Source: Roseiarcus sp963753135 (GTDB lineage: Bacteria; Pseudomonadota; Alphaproteobacteria; Rhizobiales; Beijerinckiaceae). Taken from it: a stretch of DNA of 64,000 nt. The position numbers were made by a program, and so were the translations under genes. Location: positions 124,001 to 188,000 of the forward strand of contig CAVWBA010000005.1 of assembly GCA_963753135.1 (NCBI GenBank). Reading direction: 5' to 3'. The notes under the pieces were generated by a model. That model did not search any database. It had not been told where the DNA came from and worked only from the letters and a program-made list of their open reading frames with translations. Of the stretch, positions 47,327-54,676 are shown in pieces (position 1 is the stretch's first letter; every line of letters begins with the position of its first letter).

Positions 47327-47856
47327 TTGGCCGGTTCCGGGCGGCCGGCGACGTCGCTCGGCGCCTTCTGAGGATCGATCATCGCTTTGAGAAAGGCTTG
47401 CGCCGATGGGAGACCCCGGTCGCCCAATTGTTCCAGCGCCAAGGCAAACCGGCGCGTCTGAACCAGGGCCAGCCTTAGCGCGAGCCGCTCGCCGTCCGGC
47501 GTCGCATAGAGCTGCCGGCGGCGACGATCGAGCGCCCCAGCCTGGATCTCAACGAAGTTCTTGTCGACCAGTTCTCGCAATACCCGGTTGAGGCTTTGCT
47601 TTGTGATCCGCAATATCTCCAGAAGCTCGGCGATTGTGAGCCCCGGCCGCCGGCTGACAAAATAGAGGACTCGATGGTGAGCACGGCCGAACCCATAAGA
47701 TTCGAGCAGCCGATCAGCGTCTCCGACGAAGTCGCGGTAAGCGAAAAAGAACAGTTCGATCAATTCATACATTGGCTCTTGCATTGGCTCTTGGCCGCAG
47801 CGCGACGGCGCGGGCGGACCGGCCTTGGAGACGTCAGACGACATTGATGAAGCCAT
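47305..47856 (-). CDS. MarR-family transcriptional regulator
   Basis: A 183-residue winged-helix regulator. The DNA-binding part reads GRAHHRVLYFVSRRPGLTIAELLEILRITKQSLNRVLRELVDKNFVEIQAGALDRRRRQLYATPDGERLA, where the DxRRRxLYxTxxG wing is the MarR signature. ELIELFFFAYRDFVGDADRLL forms the dimer helix. The ATG at 47856 was chosen because the frame upstream is promoter DNA; a shorter start at MYELIELFFF is possible. It is divergent from the aminotransferase gene, with a 15-base dyad in between. Confidence 0.92.
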   Translation of the reverse strand: MASSMSSDVSKAGPPAPSRCGQEPMQEPMYELIELFFFAYRDFVGDADRLLESYGFGRAHHRVLYFVSRRPGLTIAELLEILRITKQSLNRVLRELVDKNFVEIQAGALDRRRRQLYATPDGERLALRLALVQTRRFALALEQLGDRGLPSAQAFLKAMIDPQKAPSDVAGRPEPAKWAGQAR

Positions 47857-47859
47857 TAG

Positions 47860-47898
47860 GTCAGCAATGTTGACATAATTCGGCCCTCTTGCTATCCT
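47860..47898 (+). promoter_or_regulatory. aminotransferase promoter with overlapping MarR-type dyad
   Basis: TTGACA (47870-47875), 17 bases, then TATCCT (47893-47898) forms the promoter. The dyad GTCAgCAaTGtTGAC (47860-47874), symmetric except for three positions, covers the -35 and begins 4 bases from the marR ATG. Binding there would block both directions. Confidence 0.62.
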
Positions 47899-47972
47899 AC
47901 GGTCATAATCGCCAGGATCCATGTAACTCCAATCGCCAAAAAACCAAACCGCTTCGAACAGAGGAAACCGCC

Positions 47973-48860
47973 ATGGCCGCCCAGACATTTGATTCCCGTG
48001 AAGGCTGGATCTGGATGGATGGCCATATGGTCGAGTGGCGTGCAGCCAAGGTCCACGTTCTGACTCACGCCCTGCATTACGCCAGCGCGGTGTTCGAAGG
48101 GGAGCGCGCCTATGGCGGGCGTATTTTCAAATCGACGGAACATTCCCAGCAACTCAAGGAGTCTGGCCGAATTCTCGACTTTGAGATTCCCTGGAGCGTC
48201 GCGGAGATCGACGCCGCCAAGGCCGAAGTTCTGAAACGAAACCATCTCGCCGACGCCTATGTCCGGCCGATCGCCTGGCGCGGCTCCGAAATGATGGGCG
48301 TGTCGGCGCAGCATAACACGATCCACCTCGGCATCGCCGTGTGGGAGTGGCCGAGCTATTTCGATCCCGCCCATCGGACGAAAGGCATCCGTCTCGACAT
48401 CGCCGACTATCGTCGGCCGGATCCGGCGACCGCCCCCGCCCTGGCGAAGGCGGCCGGCCTCTACATGATCTGCACCATCTCCAAGCACCGCGCCGAGCGA
48501 CGCGGCTACGCCGACGCCTTGATGTACGACTGGCAGGGTCGGGTCGCCGAATGCACCGGCGCCAACATCTTTTTCGTCCGGAACGGCGTGCTTCACACGC
48601 CGACCGCCGATTGCTTCCTCGCCGGCATCACCCGGGCGACGGTTATCGATCTCGCGCGCAAGCGCGGGTTTGAAGTCATCGAGCGGCGCATATTGCCCGC
48701 CGAGCTCAGCGAGTTCGACGAATGCTTCATCACCGGGACGGCGGCTGAGGTGACGCCGGTCGGCGAGATCGGGCCGCACAATTACAAACCGGCGGCGGTG
48801 ACCGCGGCGCTCATCGACGCCTATACCGAGGAAGTGAAGCCGAGGACGAAGGCGGCCTGA
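47973..48860 (+). CDS. ilvE: branched-chain amino acid aminotransferase
   Basis: A 295-residue PLP enzyme of fold type IV that makes Val, Leu and Ile from their 2-oxo acids. It shows WIWMDGHMVEWRAAKVHVLTHALHYASAVFEGERAYGG at the start, YVRPIAWRG, the Lys in MICTISKHRAERRGYADALMYD, GRVAECTGANIFFV, and the 3'-end FITGTAAEVTPVGEIG phosphate loop. The ATG at 47973 follows GAGGAAAC. Divergence from a MarR regulator suggests metabolite-sensing control. Confidence 0.93.
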   Translation: MAAQTFDSREGWIWMDGHMVEWRAAKVHVLTHALHYASAVFEGERAYGGRIFKSTEHSQQLKESGRILDFEIPWSVAEIDAAKAEVLKRNHLADAYVRPIAWRGSEMMGVSAQHNTIHLGIAVWEWPSYFDPAHRTKGIRLDIADYRRPDPATAPALAKAAGLYMICTISKHRAERRGYADALMYDWQGRVAECTGANIFFVRNGVLHTPTADCFLAGITRATVIDLARKRGFEVIERRILPAELSEFDECFITGTAAEVTPVGEIGPHNYKPAAVTAALIDAYTEEVKPRTKAA

Positions 48861-48918
48861 CGCAAATTGCATTTGGGTCGACACCGGCCATTGTGGCCGA
48901 TCGCGCCGCTCGGTTCAG

Positions 48919-51273
48919 CTATCCCTCTGCGGCGACGAAACTGTCCATCACCAGTTTTCGACCCGCCTTGTCGAAATCGACGGTCAATTTGGAGCCGTCG
49001 ACGGCGACCACCGCGCCCGGGCCAAACTTATTGTGAAACACCCGAGACCCGGCTTGGAAGATCGAGCCGGACGAACTCTGTCTCACGGCCGAGCCTTCGT
49101 ACGTCGGGCCAGAAGACCTGGGCCCACGCGGACCCGCTTCGCCCCATTCGCGCTGCCGCGCCTCGGCGCGGCGCCAGCCCGGCGTGTCGTAGCGCGAGGC
49201 GAACCCTTTATTGTGACCTGTAGGCAGCCAGGAATTGGTGGCCCGGTCCGACGATCCGACGATCTCGTCGAATTCGACATGGTCGGCGGGCAATTCCTGA
49301 ATGAATCGGGAAGGCAGCGAGGTCTGCCATAGACCGCGCACGCGGCGGTTGAGGGCGTAAAAGATCCTCGCCTGCCGTCGCGCTCGAGTCAGGCCCACAT
49401 AGGCAAGCCGTCGCTCCTCCTCGAGCCCGGCCAGGCCGTTGTCGTCGAGCGAGCGTTGATTGGGGAACAGGCCCTCCTCCCAACCCGGTAGAAAAACGAG
49501 ATCGAACTCGAGTCCCTTCGCCGCGTGAAGGGTCATGATCGAAACGCGCTCGCCCTCCTCGCCCCTATCGACGTCCATGACCAGCGAGACATGTTCCAGG
49601 AACGCGCTTAAGTCCGGAAACTCGCCCATGGAACGAACGAGCTCTTTCAGGTTGTCGAGCCGCCCAGCCGCATCGGGAGTGCGCTCCGCCTTCCACATGT
49701 CGATGTAGCCGCTCTCCTCAAGAACAAGCTGCGCCAGCTCTTCATGGGGGATTTGCTCGGACTGTCTTCGCCAACGGTCGAAGTCATCAAGCAGGTTTCG
49801 TAAGGTTTGACGGGGACGCGGTTTCAGGTCTTCGGTTTCGACAAGCGACCGCGCCGCGCGAGTGAGCGACAGACCGGCTCGCCGACCGTAGTCATGCAGG
49901 ACCGCAAGCGTCGCATCGCCGAGGCCGCGCTTTGGCTGATTATAAATCCGCTCAAAAGCGAGGTCGTCGTCGGGCTGGGCGATGCAGCGAAGATAGGCCA
50001 ACGCGTCGCGTATCTCCGCCCGCTCGTAGAATCGTGGGCCGCCGATGACCCTGTAAGGCAGCCCCAGGGCGATGAACCGCTCCTCGAACTCTCGCATCTG
50101 AAAGGATGCGCGCACCAGGATGGCGATCTCGTCGAGAGAAACGCCTTTGTGCTGAGCTGCTTCGATCTCCTCGCCGATAAGCCTCGCTTCTTCCTGGCTG
50201 TCCGACCCTTCGGCGACCCTTGGCCGATCTCCGAGCGGCTTGTCGGTGAACAGCGTCTTTCCCAAGCGGCCGCGATTGTGGGCGATCAATCCCGACGCGA
50301 CGGCGAGAATGTGCCCCGTCGAGCGATAATTCCGCTCGAGCCGGATCACCTTCGCGCCGGGAAAATCCTTCTCGAAGCGCAGGATGTTTTCGACGTCCGC
50401 GCCGCGCCAAGCGTAGATCGACTGATCGTCGTCGCCGACACAGCACAGATTGCCGTTGGCCTCAGCGATGAGCCGGAGAAACAGATATTGGACGACGTTC
50501 GTGTCCTGATACTCGTCGACCAGGATGTAGCGGAAACGCCGGCGGAATGTAGCGAGAACGTCGGGGTTTTCGCGCAGCAGACGCAGCGGCTCGAGCAAGA
50601 GATCGCCGAAATCCACCGCATTGAGCGCTTTCAGCCGCTCCTGATAGTTCTCATACAACGCGGCGCTTTTGCCGCCCGCGAACCCCGCCGCCTCACTCGC
50701 TGGGACGCTCTTCGGATCGATCCCGCGATTCTTCCATCCATCGATCAGATTTGCGAGCGCTCGCGCCGGCCAGCGTTTGTCGTCCAGATTTTCCGCTTGC
50801 AGAAGCTGCTTGAGCAGCCGCAGCTGGTCGTCGGTATCGAGAATGGTGAAATTTGGCCGCAAACCCACGAGCTCAGCATGCATCCGCAGGATCTTGGCGC
50901 CGATCGAATGGAACGTGCCGAGCCACGGCATCGCCTGCTCCGAACCCGAGAAGGCGGCGACCCGATGGCGCATCTCCCGCGCGGCCTTGTTGGTGAAGGT
51001 CACCGCCAGGATTTCGTGAGCGCGTGCCCGGCCGGTAGAAACAATGTGCGCAATTCGGGTGGTGAGGACGCGGGTCTTGCCCACGCCGGCGCCGGCGAGA
51101 ATGAGGACGGGGCCGTCCAGCAACTCGACCGCCTGACGCTGCTCTTCGTTCAATCCCGCGAGATAAGGAGGATCAGCGTCGTGACGTCGGAGAGATGGGA
51201 CGCGTGCGACGGCATGAGACGGCGAGTGCGGGGTTACGACCGTCGATTCGGGTCTTTCAGAGGGTTGCGACAC
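48919..51273 (-). CDS. uvrD: UvrD/PcrA/Rep-type DNA helicase
   Basis: SF1A 3'-5' helicase of 784 aa for nucleotide excision and mismatch repair. Motifs in order are the Q-motif LNEEQRQAV, motif I AGAGVGKTRVLTTRIAH near 60, Ia AVTFTNKAAREM, II LVDEYQDTN, III VGDDDQSIYAWRGAD, IV LERNYRST, V VSIMTLHAAKGLEFD and VI RRLAYVGLTRARR. The final 50 residues (GSRVFHNKFGPGAVVAVDG) form the Tudor-like tail that lets PcrA/UvrD bind RNA polymerase. A short IS remnant lies just upstream. Confidence 0.96.
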   Translation of the reverse strand: MSQPSERPESTVVTPHSPSHAVARVPSLRRHDADPPYLAGLNEEQRQAVELLDGPVLILAGAGVGKTRVLTTRIAHIVSTGRARAHEILAVTFTNKAAREMRHRVAAFSGSEQAMPWLGTFHSIGAKILRMHAELVGLRPNFTILDTDDQLRLLKQLLQAENLDDKRWPARALANLIDGWKNRGIDPKSVPASEAAGFAGGKSAALYENYQERLKALNAVDFGDLLLEPLRLLRENPDVLATFRRRFRYILVDEYQDTNVVQYLFLRLIAEANGNLCCVGDDDQSIYAWRGADVENILRFEKDFPGAKVIRLERNYRSTGHILAVASGLIAHNRGRLGKTLFTDKPLGDRPRVAEGSDSQEEARLIGEEIEAAQHKGVSLDEIAILVRASFQMREFEERFIALGLPYRVIGGPRFYERAEIRDALAYLRCIAQPDDDLAFERIYNQPKRGLGDATLAVLHDYGRRAGLSLTRAARSLVETEDLKPRPRQTLRNLLDDFDRWRRQSEQIPHEELAQLVLEESGYIDMWKAERTPDAAGRLDNLKELVRSMGEFPDLSAFLEHVSLVMDVDRGEEGERVSIMTLHAAKGLEFDLVFLPGWEEGLFPNQRSLDDNGLAGLEEERRLAYVGLTRARRQARIFYALNRRVRGLWQTSLPSRFIQELPADHVEFDEIVGSSDRATNSWLPTGHNKGFASRYDTPGWRRAEARQREWGEAGPRGPRSSGPTYEGSAVRQSSSGSIFQAGSRVFHNKFGPGAVVAVDGSKLTVDFDKAGRKLVMDSFVAAEG

Positions 51274-51340
51274 GAATTAAATCATGCGCCGGTGGGCGAA
51301 GGAGCGCAACCCGAAACGTGTGAGCCTGTCGGTAGCAGAC

Positions 51341-51497
51341 GATATGTCCGGTTTAGGTAGCGCACGATCTGTCCGGTAAGTCCGCCCTTTTGGAAGGGGT
51401 TGGATGCGCCGGACGGAAGCCCTTAGGCGGCGGAGTTGCTCGGGGTGAGCGAGCGGACGTTCCGGCGCTGGACGCGGCGCTACGAGGAGGAGCGCGT
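51341..51497 (+). mobile_element. 5' remnant of an ISNCY/IS481-like transposase gene
   Basis: After two similar end sequences, CGATATGTCCGGT and CGATCTGTCCGGT (21 bases apart), a frame from 51404 reads MRRTEALRR. After a one-base shift it continues as AAELLGVSERTFRRWTRRYEEE, a helix-turn-helix typical of the N-terminus of these transposases. It then runs into the end of the isomerase gene. Fewer than 40 of more than 400 codons remain. The paired TGTCCGGT boxes are probably transposase binding sites of the left end. Confidence 0.65.
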
Positions 51498-52754
51498 CTA
51501 TAGCCTGAGGCCGTTGCGCTTGAGCTGCCGGGTGAGACTGCCGTCTGCGGGGAAGAGCGGGATGAGGCAGGCCTGGACGGCGTGGTAGATGTCGGGACGT
51601 CCCTCGAAAACGCGCGAGACGGGATTGAGCGCGCTGTCGAGCTCGGGCTGCCAGCTATGCCTCTTGTCGATCACATGGGTGGCGACGAAGCTCCAGATGC
51701 GCCGGTACCATTCTTCATAAGTTGGGTCGGAATCGACGGAACCGAGCGCGGCGGCGGCGCCGATTCCCTCGGCGCAAGGCCACCAATAGCGATCCGTTTG
51801 ATCCGGTCGGTCGCTCCAGTCGAGCGTGTAGTAGAAGCCGCCAAGCTTCCGGTCCCAGCCGATCGCTGCCGTCTTGCGGAACAGTTCTGTCGCGGCTTCG
51901 ATCATCCAGTCTTTGCTGCGGCCTCCGAGCTCCCAGAGCTGGACAAGCAAGCGGCTCCATTCGAGCGCATGGCCGGGCGTTGTGCCGCTCGGGCGGAACA
52001 TCGGATCGCCCTTGTAGGCGCGGTCGACCTCCCAACTCTCGGTGAAATGTTCGGCCACCCGCCAACCCTCGTTGCGGGCGTGGCGGTCGATGATCAATGA
52101 GGCGATGCTCTCCGCCTTGTCGAGGTAGCCACGGTCGCCCGTCGCCTCGAAGGCCGCCATCAACGCTTCGGTGAGATGCATGTTGGAGTTCTGGCCGCGG
52201 TAGGTTCCCATCGGCGACCAATCGGGATTGTATTCTTCGGTGGTCGCGCCGGCGGCTTTGTCCCAGAACTTGTCCTCGATGACCTGCGTCACATCCTCGA
52301 TCAGACGCGGCGCGTCGGGATGCCCGACGCACATCGCAGACGATGCGGCGAGCAGGACGAAGGCGTGGCCGTAAGCCTGCTTCGTCGGGTTGGTGGGCTT
52401 CTCGTCGTCCACGGCCCAGAAGTAGCCGCCGTGCTCGCCGTCGCGCATCCGCTCCCACAGGAACGCCAGCCCATGGTCGACGATGCGGTCGGCGCCCGGC
52501 AGCCCGAGGAGATGCGCGATGGCGAAGGCGTGCACCATGCGCGACGTTTCGTGCACCTGCCGGTTCGCGCCCTTGTGTCCGGGCTTCGGCGGGAGAGGCC
52601 GCGCGTTCTCATCCAACGCGAAGAAGCCGCCCGCCGGATTGAAGGAGGGACGCTGGAAGAAGTCGAAGAGCGCGCGGGCGTTGTCGATGAGCCACAGCCG
52701 GTGGGCCGCAAGCGTCGCGAAGCGCGGCGTCCCGGCCGCGGGAAGGTCCGTCAT
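51498..52754 (-). CDS. AGE-family sugar epimerase/isomerase (YihS-like)
   Basis: A 418-residue (alpha/alpha)6-barrel enzyme of the N-acylglucosamine 2-epimerase superfamily. Barrel motifs include GGFFALDEN, RQVHETSRMVHAFAIAHLLG (His), YGHAFVLLAAS (His), the conserved SNMHLTEALMAAFEATGD, PSGTTPGHALEWSRLLVQLWEL (catalytic His) and DRYWWPCAEGIGAAAAL. The HETSRM and PGHALEW pattern fits the mannose or sulfoquinovose isomerase branch better than the N-acylglucosamine one; substrate unproven. Its stop codon lies directly at the edge of an IS remnant. Confidence 0.9.
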   Translation of the reverse strand: MTDLPAAGTPRFATLAAHRLWLIDNARALFDFFQRPSFNPAGGFFALDENARPLPPKPGHKGANRQVHETSRMVHAFAIAHLLGLPGADRIVDHGLAFLWERMRDGEHGGYFWAVDDEKPTNPTKQAYGHAFVLLAASSAMCVGHPDAPRLIEDVTQVIEDKFWDKAAGATTEEYNPDWSPMGTYRGQNSNMHLTEALMAAFEATGDRGYLDKAESIASLIIDRHARNEGWRVAEHFTESWEVDRAYKGDPMFRPSGTTPGHALEWSRLLVQLWELGGRSKDWMIEAATELFRKTAAIGWDRKLGGFYYTLDWSDRPDQTDRYWWPCAEGIGAAAALGSVDSDPTYEEWYRRIWSFVATHVIDKRHSWQPELDSALNPVSRVFEGRPDIYHAVQACLIPLFPADGSLTRQLKRNGLRL

Positions 52755-52932
52755 TGTAGCCCCCGCCGTCAGTGGCGAAGGGCCGTCTAACCCGAGAGAG
52801 GCCGAGCGATCAATCGCCGGTTTGGGTTTTCTTGGAACGCGCCGATTGACGGCGAAAACCGAGGATTTGGGCTATTGGAAAAGCTTGGATTTCCTTGGAT
52901 TCTCTCGTCCGAAATCGAGACTTATCAATGGG
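52755..52932. other. leader region before the AGE-family gene
   Basis: This is part of a 415-base gap up to the HWE kinase start. No domain-bearing frame was seen. It would be the 5' leader if the minus-strand promoter at 53041-53069 serves the isomerase. Confidence 0.4.
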
Positions 52933-53034
52933 TTACGCGGGATTTTCCGCGAATGAAATTTCGCGCGCCCTTTTGCCTTCGGCGGCGCTACAGGGGGCCG
53001 CGTTCTGGGCATGCGGAAACGTAGGATTATTCAT
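52933..53034 (-). CDS. possible leaderless 33-residue peptide
   Basis: A short frame that starts MNNPTFPHAQN, continues with AAPCSAAEGKRARE and ends at a TAA. The ATG at 53034 lies where transcription from the promoter at 53041-53069 would begin, so it could be read without a leader. No family is known to me. It may equally be untranslated leader of the isomerase gene. Confidence 0.3.
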   Translation of the reverse strand: MNNPTFPHAQNAAPCSAAEGKRAREISFAENPA

Positions 53035-53040
53035 GCGCGC

Positions 53041-53069
53041 AGCATAACAAAATTTCTGATTTTCTGCAA
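53041..53069 (-). promoter_or_regulatory. minus-strand promoter upstream of the AGE-family gene
   Basis: TTGCAG, exactly 17 AT-rich bases, then TATGCT, in a GC-rich setting. The AT-rich patch is conspicuous. The start would be within a base or two of 53034. Confidence 0.5.
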
Positions 53070-53169
53070 TAGATTGCCGACGGCCGAGCTTTAGAACTCG
53101 GGGCGCGGCCGCAGCCCGCTGGCGAGTTGGAACGGCAAAGAATAAGCTGGGACCGGAAAATGAAGCAGG

Positions 53170-54651
53170 ATGGGGACGGCCATCACCCAGCGAGGCTTTT
53201 TTAGCGGAGGAGGAGAAATGGGGGCGCTGATGCGCGCCTATGACTGGGGCGCAAGTCCGCTCGGCTCCCCTGAGCGCTGGTCGCAGAGTCTGCGAACCGC
53301 GATCCGCATCCTGCTGACAACCCAACATCCGATGTTCATCTGGTGGGGGCCGAATCTTATCCAATTCTATAACGACGCCTATCGGCAGACCATGGGGCCA
53401 GAGCGACATCCAAGCGCGCTTGGACAGCGCGGCAAGGAATGCTGGCAGGAAATCTGGGAAATCATCGGCCCCCAAATTGATTCCGTCATGAAAGGCGAGG
53501 GAGCGACCTGGCACGATGATCAACTCGTTCCGGTGACCCGGCATGGCAAACGCGAAGATGTCTGGTGGACTTATAGCTTCGGGCCGATCGACGACGAGGG
53601 CGCGTCGAACGGCGTCGGCGGGGTGCTCGTGGTCTGCAACGATGTCACCGACCGCCATCGCGCCTTCGAGGCCCTTGCGGCGAGCGAGGAGCGCCTGAGG
53701 CTGGCGCTATCCGCCGGTGTAATCGGCACCTGGGATTGGCATGTCCAAAGCGACCTGGTTTTCGCCGATGAGCGATTCGCGCGGATCTATGGCGTTGACC
53801 CGAAGGAGGCCGCCGTCGGAGCGCCTATTGCCGCATTTCTGGGCTCCGTTCACTTCGATGACCGAGATCGACTGGACCGGAGCATCAGCGAAGCCCTCAA
53901 ATCAGGGAGCGATTTTTCGGAAGAGTACCGGCTTATGCAGGCCGACGGCTCGATACTCTGGGTCTTGGCGATGGGGCGCTGCGGCCTCGACGAGGCGGGG
54001 AAACCTAAGCGTTTCCCCGGAGCGGCAATCGACATCACTGAGCGGAAGGAAGCCGAACAGCACCGAACATTGCTCACGAACGAACTGAGTCATCGCGTCA
54101 AGAACACGCTCGCCGCTGTACAGGCAATCGCGAACCAGACCTTGCGAGACGGCGTTACGATGGCCGAAGCCCGCGACAAGTTTTCGACCCGTCTCGTCGC
54201 CATGTCGCGGGCGCAGGACATTCTCATGGGGAAAGGCTTGGCGAGCGTCGAACTTGAATCCGTGGTCAAGACGGCGGTTGAGCCGCATGCAGGAGACGGC
54301 AATCGGATTCGCTTCGAAGGGCCGCCCATCGCCATTTCGCCGCGTTCAGCGCTGTCTTTCTCCATGGCCCTGCATGAACTCGCGACCAATGCAGCGAAAT
54401 ATGGAGCGCTGTCGAGCGACGAGGGCCGAGTCGACATTGCCTGGCGCGTTTCGCCCAACCCTGAACGCACGTTCGAACTGACCTGGTCGGAAACCGGCGG
54501 ACCGCCGGTGATCCCGCCGACCCGCAACGGATTCGGCTCGCGCCTGATCAAGGGGGGCCTGACGGAGCAACTGGGCGCCGCCACTTCCGTCGACTATGCG
54601 GCTTCCGGCGTCGTCTGGCGGATCGCCGCGCCGCTCGCCAACATCACCTGA
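53170..54651 (+). CDS. HWE-type PAS sensor histidine kinase
   Basis: A soluble 493-residue kinase. An N-terminal PAS-like domain (about 15-165) contains WSQSLRTAIRILLTTQHPMFIWWGPNLIQFYNDAYRQTMG. A second PAS (about 170-300) has RLRLALSAGVIGTWDWHV and the FPGAAIDITERKEAE linker. The HWE kinase core follows with LSHRVKNTLAAVQAIANQTLR (phospho-His), SFSMALHELATNAAKYGALSS (N-box with His and Glu) and LTWSETGGPPV (Trp and Glu). No cofactor Cys for flavin is seen, so light sensing is not indicated. No regulator gene is next to it. Confidence 0.92.
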   Translation: MGTAITQRGFFSGGGEMGALMRAYDWGASPLGSPERWSQSLRTAIRILLTTQHPMFIWWGPNLIQFYNDAYRQTMGPERHPSALGQRGKECWQEIWEIIGPQIDSVMKGEGATWHDDQLVPVTRHGKREDVWWTYSFGPIDDEGASNGVGGVLVVCNDVTDRHRAFEALAASEERLRLALSAGVIGTWDWHVQSDLVFADERFARIYGVDPKEAAVGAPIAAFLGSVHFDDRDRLDRSISEALKSGSDFSEEYRLMQADGSILWVLAMGRCGLDEAGKPKRFPGAAIDITERKEAEQHRTLLTNELSHRVKNTLAAVQAIANQTLRDGVTMAEARDKFSTRLVAMSRAQDILMGKGLASVELESVVKTAVEPHAGDGNRIRFEGPPIAISPRSALSFSMALHELATNAAKYGALSSDEGRVDIAWRVSPNPERTFELTWSETGGPPVIPPTRNGFGSRLIKGGLTEQLGAATSVDYAASGVVWRIAAPLANIT

Positions 54652-54676
54652 GGCCCGGGACGAGGAGGAGAGGGGT

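Noticed and set aside
52933..53658. A 241-codon minus-strand frame across the HWE kinase start
   Set aside because: Most of it is antisense to the kinase; only the last 33 codons after the promoter were kept as a weak candidate.
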